A stretch of 64,000 bases of DNA from CAVZVW01 sp963778845. GTDB lineage: Bacteria > Actinomycetota > Actinomycetes > Actinomycetales > Kineosporiaceae. The stretch's first letter is position 1; every line of letters begins with the position of its first letter. The notes beneath the pieces are model-generated. The model worked only from the letters and a program-made list of their open reading frames with translations, was not told the origin of the DNA and ran no database searches. This document shows, piece after piece, positions 53,585-62,172 of the stretch. Location of the stretch: contig CAVZVW010000007.1 of NCBI GenBank assembly GCA_963778845.1, forward strand, positions 1 to 64,000, read 5' to 3'. Made by a program: the position numbers and the translations under genes.

Positions 53585-55936
53585 ATGGACGCCTCGCGCC
53601 GCGGCCCGGATCACGGTGATTCACGCGCACCACTGGGGACGGCGCTCTCCCGGCGCCGCTTTCTCCTGACCTCTGCAGCCGCCACCGGGGCGGCTGCCAT
53701 GGTGCCGGGCTGGTTGGCCGCCCAGTCCGCGTCGGCGATGCCGTCGCTTCGGCGCGCTCGTGCTGCCCGCTCCACCGCGACCGGGCTGACCTCGGTGGTG
53801 TCCAGCCCGCCGCTGGAGAAGTTCGTGCAGAACCTGCGGGGTGTCTTCCCGTTGGACCCGAACGGCATCCCCGTCGCGGTGCCGGACGGTAGTCGCAGCT
53901 ATCTGCATGGTCGCTTGGTGGCTGCGCACTACACGATGGACATCGCTGAGTTCGACGACGTTCTCCACCCCGCGATGGCTCCGACGGCCCTGTGGGGTTT
54001 CCACTCCCTCACGAACCTGGGAGGAACCCCACCCCAACGGCATCTGGGCGGCATCCTGATCGGGGAGCGAGGAAAGCCGATCCAGATCACCTTCCGCAAC
54101 CGGCTGCCCGCGGCGCACATCCTGCCGGTGGACACCACCTTGATGGGAGCCGACGACGCACCCAACCGGACGTGCGTGCATTTCCACGGGGGGTTCGTCC
54201 CGTGGATCAGCGACGGTGGGCCGTTCGCGTGGTTCCGGCCCCGAAACGCCGCGTCTGACCACGGGCCCTTCTACGGCCCCAGCGCGGAGCACGGGTCCAT
54301 GAACATCTACCGGTTGCTCAACCCCACCCTGCGAGTGGGCGAGGCGGAGTACTACTACCCGCTGGACCAGAGTGCCCGGTTCGGCTGGTATCACGACCAC
54401 GCCGTGGGTATCACCCGGCTCAACGCCTACGCGGGCATAGCCTCCGGCATGCTCATCCGCGACCGGTTCGAGCGGTCCCTGGTGGCGACTCGTGGTCTGC
54501 CCGACTTCATCGAGAACGGTGGTCGGGAAATACCGGTCATCATCCAGGAGAAGGTGTTCCTTCCGCAGGACGACGCCTCCTATCCCGGCTCGGCGAAAAC
54601 CGCAGGCAGCCTCTGGTACCCGTTCGCATACGACCGTGAGGCGTACGCCGCCGGTGTGGGCAGCCATCCCGAGGACCTACCGATCTCCGTTGTCCCCGAG
54701 ATGTTCGGTGACACCATGCTGGTCAACGGTGTGGTCCATCCCAAAGTCGCCGTCGAGCCACGTCGCTATCGACTGCGCGTGCTGAACGCCACTCAGGCGC
54801 GGTTCCTGAACCTGCAGCTGTATGTCGAGACGGCACCGGGTTCTGGCATCCCGGACTTCTCCCGACCGGGTCCGGACTACCTGGTGATCGGTAGCGAGGG
54901 AGGCTTCCTCGCCAGGCCGGTGGTCGTTGCCTCCGGGCGGCGGCTGAACGTCGTGCCGTCCATCGACCCCGGCACAGGTCTGCCAACCGGCGACCGGGAG
55001 GTGGACCCCTCCGATGCGGGCGGCAGCCTGCTCACGGCGCCGGCGGAAAGGTGGGACGTCGTCGTCGACTTCAGCAAGTACCGTGGCCGCAGCCTCATCC
55101 TGTACAACGACGCCCCGGCGCCCTTCCCCGGCGGCGCGGCGGCCAACGACGGGCCGATCGCGGACGATGTCGTGCTCAACCAGAGGATCATGCGTTTCGA
55201 CGTCGGGACGATCATCACGGCGCCGGCCGACCCACCGCTGCGCATCACGCCGTCCGTCCCTCTGGCCGCCGACCCCAACGCCGGCATCGACTCGGCCCTG
55301 GTGGGCAGCTGGTCGCACAATCGAACGGCGCCGCTTGCGATTCCGGCGTGGGTGAGGGTTCGCGACCTCACGCTCAACGAGCTTTTCGACGAGCACGGCC
55401 GGCTGATCCAGATGCTCGGCACCAACCGGTTCCATGCTCTGCCGGCCGGCTACTCGCTGATGATGGATCCCGACGGGCCCCCGCCGCCCGGCTCACCGTT
55501 CACCTCCGCGACGCCCTACGAGGCCGCTGCAACCGAGACGCCGCAGCGCGGCGACGTCGAGGTGTGGCGGATCGCCAACCTGACCGGGGACACCCACCCG
55601 ATGCACTTCCACCTGGTCAACGTCCAGGTGCTCTCACGCCGGGCGTTCACGGGGTACACCGTTGACCGCGCGGGCTTCGGGTCACCGACCGGGCTGCAGC
55701 ATGCGCGGGGCCCGGATGCCGGCGAGGTGGGGTGGAAGGAAACCGTGCGAATGAACCCGGGCGAGGTGACCACGGTCATCATGAAGTTCGACCTGGCGCC
55801 GGTGCCGTTCGCGGTACCACCAAGCCCACGCACGGGTGGAAACGAGTTCGTCTGGCACTGTCACATCCTCGAGCACGAGGAGCACGACATGATGCGTCCT
55901 CTGCTCGTGCGTGGGACCAACCCGCGTCTGAGGTGA
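53585..55936 (+). CDS. Multicopper oxidase, CotA/bilirubin-oxidase-like, Tat-exported
   Basis: 783 residues. The Tat signal peptide (LSRRRFLLTSAAATGAAAM) is followed by three cupredoxin domains. Copper ligands are all present: CVHFHGG near 198, WYHDHAVG near 268, HPMHFHLV near 671 and the closing HCHILEHEEHDMM near 758. It oxidises phenolic or metal substrates with reduction of O2 to water outside the cell. ATG 53585 has GGAGGGG 9 nt upstream; ATG 53567 is in frame just before. It is longer than CotA because of extended N-terminal and inter-domain loops. It is the only intact gene within the repeat-bounded block. Confidence 0.93.
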   Translation: MDASRRGPDHGDSRAPLGTALSRRRFLLTSAAATGAAAMVPGWLAAQSASAMPSLRRARAARSTATGLTSVVSSPPLEKFVQNLRGVFPLDPNGIPVAVPDGSRSYLHGRLVAAHYTMDIAEFDDVLHPAMAPTALWGFHSLTNLGGTPPQRHLGGILIGERGKPIQITFRNRLPAAHILPVDTTLMGADDAPNRTCVHFHGGFVPWISDGGPFAWFRPRNAASDHGPFYGPSAEHGSMNIYRLLNPTLRVGEAEYYYPLDQSARFGWYHDHAVGITRLNAYAGIASGMLIRDRFERSLVATRGLPDFIENGGREIPVIIQEKVFLPQDDASYPGSAKTAGSLWYPFAYDREAYAAGVGSHPEDLPISVVPEMFGDTMLVNGVVHPKVAVEPRRYRLRVLNATQARFLNLQLYVETAPGSGIPDFSRPGPDYLVIGSEGGFLARPVVVASGRRLNVVPSIDPGTGLPTGDREVDPSDAGGSLLTAPAERWDVVVDFSKYRGRSLILYNDAPAPFPGGAAANDGPIADDVVLNQRIMRFDVGTIITAPADPPLRITPSVPLAADPNAGIDSALVGSWSHNRTAPLAIPAWVRVRDLTLNELFDEHGRLIQMLGTNRFHALPAGYSLMMDPDGPPPPGSPFTSATPYEAAATETPQRGDVEVWRIANLTGDTHPMHFHLVNVQVLSRRAFTGYTVDRAGFGSPTGLQHARGPDAGEVGWKETVRMNPGEVTTVIMKFDLAPVPFAVPPSPRTGGNEFVWHCHILEHEEHDMMRPLLVRGTNPRLR

Positions 55937-56185
55937 CCCCGGCTTCCTGGCCGACCCCTGGAGCCGAGCAACGCCGGATGAACACTTGACTCCCGCACGA
56001 TGGGAACAGCCGGCCAGGCCTTGTCCGTCCCGCTGACGGAGGCTCATTCTGCTCGCGCATGCATGGCCCGAGGCCGCCGTCGCGCGGCCTCCCCAGCGGG
56101 AGGATGGCGATGGTCTGGTCGGGACGCGGGCGGCTGCGCTCTCTGGTCCTTGCAACGGTCACACTGCTGGGCTCCGCGGCGGCCA

Positions 56186-56484
56186 CACTTCGTCGTCGTG
56201 ACCTTCGACGAAGGCGGTGTCGTCGTCGGCGCCTTCGATGCCTCGGCCTGCTGCAACGAGCAGCCCAGGTCCAACTCCAACGGCAACCCGGTTTCCCGAG
56301 GTACATCCAGGCGGGCTCGGTCAACGACACCCCGTTCAACCACTTCTCCGCCCTGCGCAGCTACGAGGACCTGCTCGGCATCGATGAAGGCGGCGCCGAC
56401 GGCCACGGCCATCTCGGGTTCGCCGCGCAAGCTGGACTCGACTCCTTCGGCGGTGACGTCTTCAACCGCCGGCCGGACCGATGA
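56186..56484 (+). pseudogene. C-terminal remnant of a phosphoesterase/acid phosphatase
   Basis: The frame from 56186 gives FVVVTFDEGG then AFDASACCNEQPRSNSNGNP. After a shift near 56285 another frame gives RYIQAGSVNDTPFNHFSALR, SYEDLLGID and HLGFAAQAGLDSFGGDVFNR to TGA 56482-56484. This is the C-terminal signature of the phosphoesterase (AcpA/phosphatidylinositol-3-phosphatase-type) family. Start and catalytic N-terminus are missing. It lies inside the repeat-bounded block. Confidence 0.7.
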
Positions 56485-56504
56485 ACGCGGAGGGTGCTAG
56501 ACCG

Positions 56505-56560
56505 GTTGCTGGACGGCGTCGAGGGCGGGCAGGTCGGTTATGCGGCCAGCCTAGGCTGGG
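56505..56560. repeat. Direct repeat, right copy (scrap of the DUF480 gene start)
   Basis: A near-copy of 53101-53157. The antisense ATG of the DUF480 gene is destroyed here (CAT to TAT), but the AGCCTAGGCT palindrome is kept and provides the -10 (TAGGCT, 56552-56557) for the endonuclease IV gene. Confidence 0.85.
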
Positions 56561-56563
56561 TCC

Positions 56564-57358
56564 ATGGCAGACCGAATCGGTGCGCACGTAGACCAGGCCG
56601 ATCCGATCGCCGAGGCGCGGGCGCGCGACACCGGCGTCGTCCAGTTCTTCCTCGGCGACCCGCAGAGCTACAAGGGTCCCGTGGTCGCCTACGCAGGCGG
56701 CGCGGCGGCGCTGCGGGCGGACGCCGAGGCTGCCGGTGTCGACCTCTACGTGCATTCCCCGTACCCGATCAATGTGGCAGCGACGAACAACCGGATCCGC
56801 ATCCCCGGGCGCAAGCTGTTGCAGCAGCATCTGTACGCCGCCGCCGAGATCGGCGCGAAGGGGGTCGTCGTCCACGGTGGTCACCTCGGGGTGGACGAGG
56901 ACGCCGCGATCGGCTTCGACAACTGGCGCAAGTGCGTGGACGGGCTGGACCTACCGGTCCCGCTGCTGATCGAGAACACCGCCGGCGGCGACAACGCGAT
57001 GGCGCGCCGGCTGGAGGCGATCGACCGGCTCTGGGACGCCGTCGGCCGGGCGTCGGGCGCGGACCGCGTCGGCTTCTGCCTCGACACCTGCCACGCCCAT
57101 GCGGGCGGCATCGACCTCGCGGACGTCGTCGACCGGGTGCGTGCCATCACCGGCCGGATCGACCTGGTGCACGCCAACGACTCCCGGGACGAGTTCGACT
57201 CCGGGGCCGACCGGCACACCAACTTCGGGTCCGGGCATGTGGACGGCGAGGCTCTCGTCGCCGTCGTTCGCGAGGCAGGCGCTCCGGTCATCTGCGAGAC
57301 CCCGGGCGGTGCCGAGGGTCAGGCGGCAGACATCGCCTGGTTGCGCGCCCGCATCTGA
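56564..57358 (+). CDS. nfo: Endonuclease IV (AP endonuclease)
   Basis: 264 residues, TIM-barrel metallo-endonuclease that incises abasic sites and some oxidised bases. Metal ligands are visible in GVDLYVHSPYPINVA, GVVVHGGHLGVDEDA, LLIENTAGGDNAM, GFCLDTCHAHAGG, DLVHANDSRDEFDS and VICETPGG. ATG 56564 is leaderless after the TAGGCT -10 box. It is rather short for the family but complete. It originally appears to have been divergent from the DUF480 gene before the oxidase block came between them. Confidence 0.93.
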   Translation: MADRIGAHVDQADPIAEARARDTGVVQFFLGDPQSYKGPVVAYAGGAAALRADAEAAGVDLYVHSPYPINVAATNNRIRIPGRKLLQQHLYAAAEIGAKGVVVHGGHLGVDEDAAIGFDNWRKCVDGLDLPVPLLIENTAGGDNAMARRLEAIDRLWDAVGRASGADRVGFCLDTCHAHAGGIDLADVVDRVRAITGRIDLVHANDSRDEFDSGADRHTNFGSGHVDGEALVAVVREAGAPVICETPGGAEGQAADIAWLRARI

Positions 57359-57502
57359 CGCGGCCGGGCCGAGCCGCTCCCACCGGCGGATCGGGCCGAG
57401 CCTTCCGCGCCGGGAGCGACTCTTGAGGTCGGTTGCCACCCGCGGTTACCGCTCGGAGATGATGGCCGGATCGCAGCGAGCGAATGAGGTCGGAGGCTCT
57501 CC

Positions 57503-58327
57503 TTGGACAGCACCATGGACACGCCGGGCAGATATGCCCTGGGGCACTCCGACGAGGAGCTGGACCGGCTGGAGGCCCAGGCACGGATCGTCGATCCGTT
57601 GACCCGGCGCTTCTGGGAGTGGGCCGGCGTCGGGCCTGGCATGCGTGTTCTCGACGTGGGATGCGGAGCCGGCCACACAACGCTGTTGCTGGCGGACATG
57701 GTGGGCGAGCACGGGGCGGTCGTGGGCATCGACATTGCCGCTGAAGCCATCGGCGTCGCCATGTCTCGCAGCCGGGACCGCAGCAACGTCAGCTATGTCA
57801 ACGGCGACCCGGGGAACCATGCATTCGACGCCCCGTTCGACGCCGTGGTCGGACGCTATGTGTTGATGTTCCAACCCGATCCGGCGGGCTTCCTGGCCGC
57901 CGCCGCCGCTCATGCTCGTCCGGGCGGGGTGGTGTCCTTCCACGAGCTCGACGCCAACGGGATCGCCTCGCGCCCTCCCGTGCCCAGCTTCGACCAAGTA
58001 GCTTCCTGGAACGCCGAGGTCACCCGGCGGTACGGCGCCAACCCGCACTTCGGGTCTTCTCTGTACGCCGTATATCTCACCGCCGGGCTTCCCGAGCCGA
58101 CCATCCTGACCGACACGATCCACGGGCAGGGAGCCGATGCGGCCGATGTGCTGACGCAGGTCCGCAACCTGGCCAGAAGCCTCCTGGCGGAGATGGAAGA
58201 TCTCGGTGTTGCCACACGAGATCAGGTCGGCATCGACACGTTGCTCGATCGGATGCTGGCCGAGGCGACCGCGACCCAGAGCATCGTCGTCGGTCACCTT
58301 CAGCTCGGCGCCTACTGCACGGTCTGA
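57503..58327 (+). CDS. Class I SAM-dependent methyltransferase
   Basis: 274 residues. SAM-binding motif I is VLDVGCGAGHTTLLLADM, then VVGIDIAAEAIGVA (acidic loop) and FDAVVGRYVLMFQPDP. A C-terminal cap follows, as in UbiE/phosphoethanolamine-type methyltransferases. Substrate is unknown. TTG 57503 is preferred because GGAGG lies 6 nt upstream; ATG 57515 would have a spacing of 18. It sits between nfo and dinB2-like genes with no clear operon partner. Confidence 0.88.
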   Translation: MDSTMDTPGRYALGHSDEELDRLEAQARIVDPLTRRFWEWAGVGPGMRVLDVGCGAGHTTLLLADMVGEHGAVVGIDIAAEAIGVAMSRSRDRSNVSYVNGDPGNHAFDAPFDAVVGRYVLMFQPDPAGFLAAAAAHARPGGVVSFHELDANGIASRPPVPSFDQVASWNAEVTRRYGANPHFGSSLYAVYLTAGLPEPTILTDTIHGQGADAADVLTQVRNLARSLLAEMEDLGVATRDQVGIDTLLDRMLAEATATQSIVVGHLQLGAYCTV

Positions 58328-58375
58328 TGCTCGCTGATCGCCCAGCCGCGGCGTGCCGGGTCGGTGGTCGGTCGG

Positions 58376-59458
58376 TCACAGTCGGCCGCGGATCGGTGTC
58401 CGTTCCACCTCGTCGGGGGCCGGCATCGTCATCTCCAGCCGCAGCCCGAGCAGGCGGATAGGCCGTTCGGCCTCGCGCTTGGCGGTCAGGGCAAGGACCT
58501 CGGACAGCACGACGTCGTCGTCGGTGGTCGGCTGCGGCAACGTGCGGCTGAACGTCTTCGTGAAGAACGGAACGTAGCGGATCTTGAGCGTGAGCCGGAC
58601 GACGGGCCGCCCCTCCGCGCGGACGTCGCCGAGCACGGTCGTCGCCAGCTGCCGGATGGCGGCGTCCACCTCCTCCGGCTCGGTGAGGTCACGCTGGTAC
58701 GTCGTCTCCCGGCTGTGGCCCCGGGCGACCCAGGGTGAGTCGTCGACCACGTCGGACCCGCGGCCGTGACCGAGGTCGGCGTACCACGCGCCCATCCGGG
58801 GACCGAACTCGCCGACGAGGGCGTCGAGGTCCGCACGGGCGAGGTCGCTCACGGTGGCGATGCCGTGCCGTGCCAACCGCGCCGAGACCTTCGACCCGAC
58901 CCCCCAGAGCGCGATCGTCGGTCGGTGGCCCATCACCTCGAACCAGTTCGCCGCCGTGAGTCGGAAGACACCGCGTGGCTTCCCGAAGCCGGTCGCGATC
59001 TTGGCGCGCACCTTGTTGTCGCCCACCCCGACCGAGCAGTGCAGCTGGGTGGCCGCCAGCACGCCTGCCTGAACGCGCCGCGCGAACGCCTCCGGGTCAT
59101 CGGTGCGGACGCCGAGGAACGCCTCGTCCCACCCGAGAACCTCGACCACCACGCCGTCGAACGACCGCAGCACGGCCATCACCTCGGCCGAGGCGACCTC
59201 GTAGGCCGGGGCGTCGACGGGCAGGATGATCGCGTCAGGCGCCTTCCGGGCGGCCAACCGTAAGGGCATGCCCGACCCCACTCCGAACTTCCGAGCCTCG
59301 TAGGACGCCGTCGAGACCACCGCCCGTTCGGTGGGGTCGCCACGACCGCCGACGATCACGGGTAAGCCGGCGAGCTCGGGACGGCGGAGCACCTCGACAG
59401 CCGCGATGAACTGGTCGAGGTCCAGGTGCAGCACCCACGGTGTGCTCGCGCCGTCCAC
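58376..59458 (-). CDS. dinB2: DinB2-like Y-family DNA polymerase with Ile at the steric gate
   Basis: 360 residues. Palm motifs are HLDLDQFIAAVE and LGWDEAFLGV (catalytic Asp and Asp-Glu), the thumb has IALWGVGSKVSARLARHGIA and the little finger LTLKIRYVPFFTKTFSRTLP. In DinB proteins the residue after the Phe of DxDxF is the aromatic steric gate that excludes ribonucleotides; here it is Ile. Mycobacterial DinB2 has Leu at this place and readily inserts ribonucleotides; the flanking sequence is also very DinB2-like. GTG 59458 is near-leaderless (CACACT -10 upstream). No SOS box is seen. Confidence 0.92.
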   Translation of the reverse strand: MDGASTPWVLHLDLDQFIAAVEVLRRPELAGLPVIVGGRGDPTERAVVSTASYEARKFGVGSGMPLRLAARKAPDAIILPVDAPAYEVASAEVMAVLRSFDGVVVEVLGWDEAFLGVRTDDPEAFARRVQAGVLAATQLHCSVGVGDNKVRAKIATGFGKPRGVFRLTAANWFEVMGHRPTIALWGVGSKVSARLARHGIATVSDLARADLDALVGEFGPRMGAWYADLGHGRGSDVVDDSPWVARGHSRETTYQRDLTEPEEVDAAIRQLATTVLGDVRAEGRPVVRLTLKIRYVPFFTKTFSRTLPQPTTDDDVVLSEVLALTAKREAERPIRLLGLRLEMTMPAPDEVERTPIRGRL

Positions 59459-59499
59459 CCGACCAGTGTGACTCCACACGGGGGGAGGGGCAGGACGTT

Positions 59500-59682
59500 C
59501 TATGCACGGGCGACCGTGCGGTCCTTCACGACGTAGGCGACGATGAGCGCGGCGGGGAAGAAGAACAGGCTGAAGATGAAGAAGCCGATGAAGCTGTGCC
59601 CCTTGCGACCGGCGACTCGGGCCGGCCAGAACGCGATCGCTATCCAGATCGCAACGGAGACGATCCACCAGAAGAAGTTCAC
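59500..59682 (-). CDS. Small two-TM membrane protein (60 aa)
   Basis: 60 residues, almost entirely two membrane segments: WWIVSVAIWIAIAFWPARVA and GFFIFSLFFFPAALIVAYVV, with a charged loop RKGHSF between them and KDRTVARA at the end. The hydrophobic hairpin resembles small actinobacterial membrane proteins of unknown function. GTG 59682 has an AGGAGG Shine-Dalgarno 7 nt upstream, which fixes the start. Confidence 0.78.
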   Translation of the reverse strand: MNFFWWIVSVAIWIAIAFWPARVAGRKGHSFIGFFIFSLFFFPAALIVAYVVKDRTVARA

Positions 59683-59850
59683 GGTCGTTCCTCCTGAGCG
59701 TAGTTCGCGGGGTGGACGCGAAGGCTGAGCGGGATGGTGCTCGAACGTATCGCTTCTGCCGACCCCGTGGGTCCCGGCATGTCTGCGGATCGGGTGATGT
59801 TCGACGCGGCCGTGCGGTAGCGTTTCTGCGCCGAAGGGGGATGACGCCGT

Positions 59851-60135
59851 ATGAGCACTCCGGACCCTGTCGAATCGGCTGCGGACCCACATGACCCGAC
59901 TGCCGTTGACCGCACCCGAGCCTGGACCGGCTTATGGGTCGTGGTAGCGGGGGACGTCGTCATCGCGGCGGCCGCCATCTGGGGTGTCGTCAAGATGTCC
60001 GGTACCAGCGCCAGTGATGCCGGCATCGTCTCGATACTGACCAGTGCCTTCACGGCGGTCGGCACGATGACAACGGCCTACTTCGGGATCCGGGCGGCGT
60101 CCACCACAGCTCAGAGGTCGATTGCCAAGCGCTGA
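59851..60135 (+). CDS. Small two-TM membrane protein (94 aa)
   Basis: 94 residues. A Pro/Asp-rich cytoplasmic start is followed by TM1 (GLWVVVAGDVVIAAAAIWGV) and TM2 (ILTSAFTAVGTMTTAYFGIR), with a basic end (TTAQRSIAKR). I recognise no family. ATG 59851 has a GAAGGGGGA Shine-Dalgarno. It stands alone; the 145 nt to the next (convergent) gene hold no further gene. Confidence 0.7.
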   Translation: MSTPDPVESAADPHDPTAVDRTRAWTGLWVVVAGDVVIAAAAIWGVVKMSGTSASDAGIVSILTSAFTAVGTMTTAYFGIRAASTTAQRSIAKR

Positions 60136-60280
60136 CAGCCGATGTCGATCGGTCGCCCGGGCTGCCGTCGCGGCGCGTTCCCGCGGATGCGCCGTCCCCG
60201 GACAAGGCCTTCGCCCGTAGAACGTCAGCCCTGCGGCGAGATGTGAGCCCGTGACGGCGTGCGCGCCTCGGGGACGCCGT

Positions 60281-60985
60281 TCAGTGGGTCGCATTGACCT
60301 CGATCGGGCGGGGCTTGAGCCCGACCGGGTGGGCGACCACCTGACCGTCGGTTGAGGCCCAGTCCGTGCGGTGCGCCACCGTGCGGGCGTGGTCCATCGC
60401 GGCGAGTACGGCGGACTCACGCATGTCCGGTGTGATGTCCATCGGTTGGACGTTGATGAACTCGATGTCGGAGATGCCGATGAACCCGAAGATCGCCCGC
60501 AGGTACGGCTCCTGGAAGTCGTAGGAGCTCATGGGGCTGGTGGGCGAGTAGTCGCCCCCCCGGGAGGTGACGCAGACCATCCTCTTGCCCAGCACGAGGG
60601 GCACCGCCTGCCCAACCTCGTTGTAGCGGAACACGTAGCCGGGCTGGATGATGCAGTCGATGTAGTACTTCAGAGCGTACGGAATGCTCAGGTTCCACAT
60701 CGGGGTGGAGATGAGGTACGCATCCGCCGAGAGGAAGTGCTCGATCAACAGCTCGATCTGGCTCCACGACTCGGCGTGGCTCTTGTCGATCGGCTGTCCG
60801 ACCATCAACGTGTACTTGGCCTCGATGTTGTCACCGGCGATCGCCGGAAGGTCGTGGTTGTAGAGATCCACGACGTCCACCGCGACCGTCTGGTGAGCGC
60901 GTAGGCCCTCCAGGAAGGCCTCGGAGACACGCAAGGTGTTCGACTTCTCGTCGCGCGGCGTCGCGATGACGTGCAAGAGCTTCAT
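60281..60985 (-). CDS. azoR: FMN-dependent NADH-azoreductase-like flavoprotein
   Basis: 234 residues with the flavodoxin-like NAD(P)H:quinone reductase/azoreductase fold: MKLLHVIATPRDEKSNTLRV (FMN phosphate loop), STPMWNLSIPYALKYYIDCI and CVTSRGGDYSPTSP. AzoR enzymes reduce azo compounds and quinones with NADH. It is longer than E. coli AzoR by about 30 residues because of an extended C-terminus. ATG 60985 has a GGGAGGG Shine-Dalgarno. It diverges from the methyltransferase gene. Confidence 0.88.
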   Translation of the reverse strand: MKLLHVIATPRDEKSNTLRVSEAFLEGLRAHQTVAVDVVDLYNHDLPAIAGDNIEAKYTLMVGQPIDKSHAESWSQIELLIEHFLSADAYLISTPMWNLSIPYALKYYIDCIIQPGYVFRYNEVGQAVPLVLGKRMVCVTSRGGDYSPTSPMSSYDFQEPYLRAIFGFIGISDIEFINVQPMDITPDMRESAVLAAMDHARTVAHRTDWASTDGQVVAHPVGLKPRPIEVNATH

Positions 60986-61290
60986 GGCACCCTCCCTGCC
61001 CTCATGCTTGGGTGTGCGGCGGCGATCGACCGGCCGCGTCCCGACGGTTTCTGGTGGACCAGAAGAAGGCCGTGCCCCCGGACTCTCGGTGTCTTCGCCG
61101 GAGCCACATTGCGCCGGATTCACCCAAAGCGTCAATCATGCGAACGCCCGAGTCATCCCGAACGCGCCGTACACGCCCTCAGGAGTCCTCGCCTCGGAGG
61201 CGATCGGCGTAGGCTCCCCCGGCCAGGTCGGTGAGCGGCCTAGCCGACCGCGGCGCTGTCTGACGGTCCGCTGCCCTGGAGGAGGCGCTG
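60986..61290. other. Divergent promoter region, no gene seen
   Basis: The 305 nt between azoR and the methyltransferase hold only divergent signals: GGGAGGG before azoR, and a TAGGCT -10-like box at 61210 and GGAGGAGG before the methyltransferase. No open frame looks coding. Confidence 0.4.
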
Positions 61291-62115
61291 ATGGACGACC
61301 GGGCGAACCCCACGTCGGATACGGGTCTCTTCGACGCGAACTTCGTCGGCTCGCCGGACGACCTGAACCGTCTTGTCCGCGCGGCGGCGTTCGGCGAGGA
61401 CATAGGCCAGTTCTCGTGGACGACCGCGACCGAGCTGCGTCACCTCTACGCCATCCTCGGGATCACGGCCGGCTCCCACGTGTTGGAGGTGGCGAGCGGG
61501 ATGGGCGGCCCGGCCCTGTTCATGGCGGAGTCGACCGGTTGCCGGGTCACCGGCGTCGACATCCACGCGGCGGGTGTCGAAGCGGCCACCGACGCAGCCG
61601 TTGAGCGCGGCCTCGCCGAGCGCGTGCGGTTCCTCGTGCACGATGCGAGGACGCCGCTTCCCTTCGGCGACGGCGCGTTCGACGCGGTCGTGTCGATCGA
61701 CTCGATGAACCACATCTACGACCGTGCTGCGTTGTTCGCCGAGCTCTCGCGGGTGTTGCGCTCGGGCGGGCGGCTCGGCTTCACCGACGCCGTCGTGGTG
61801 ACGGGCCGGCTGCGGCGGGACGAGGTGATCGCGCGCAGCTCGGCCATGGGCGAGTTCGTGTTCACGCCGGCAGGCGAGCACGAGCGGATGCTGGCCGCGG
61901 CGGGGTTCGTCGACGTCCGCGCCGAGGACGTGAGCGAGGGCATCGCGCGCGTGTCTGCCGACTGGTACGCGGCTCGAGCGCGCTTCGCCGCCGACCTGGA
62001 CGTCGCCGAGGGGCCTCAGGCGAACGCAGACTTCCAGCGGTTCCTCGACGTCGTCCACACCCTGTCCGCCGAGCGACGCCTGTCGCGGTTCGCCTACCTC
62101 GCGTCGAGGGCCTGA
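61291..62115 (+). CDS. Class I SAM-dependent methyltransferase (UbiE/sterol-like)
   Basis: 274 residues. SAM motifs are HVLEVASGMGGPALFMAEST, VTGVDIHAAGVEAA and FDAVVSIDSMNHIYDR. An N-terminal cap (FVGSPDDLNRLVRAAAFGED) gives it the look of small-molecule (N-, C- or sarcosine-type) methyltransferases. Substrate is unknown. ATG 61291 has GGAGGAGG 7 nt upstream. It stands alone, divergent from azoR and convergent with the oxidoreductase. Confidence 0.87.
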   Translation: MDDRANPTSDTGLFDANFVGSPDDLNRLVRAAAFGEDIGQFSWTTATELRHLYAILGITAGSHVLEVASGMGGPALFMAESTGCRVTGVDIHAAGVEAATDAAVERGLAERVRFLVHDARTPLPFGDGAFDAVVSIDSMNHIYDRAALFAELSRVLRSGGRLGFTDAVVVTGRLRRDEVIARSSAMGEFVFTPAGEHERMLAAAGFVDVRAEDVSEGIARVSADWYAARARFAADLDVAEGPQANADFQRFLDVVHTLSAERRLSRFAYLASRA

Positions 62116-62172
62116 CCCCGAGCCGGACGTCGACCGGCTGCGCGGGCGGGCGTCGCGCTGGTTCATGAGGGG

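Noticed and set aside
59731..59756. Half SOS box (CTCGAACGTAT) near 59735
   Set aside because: Only one arm fits TCGAAC; the second arm does not, and it is not placed at a promoter of the DinB2-like gene.
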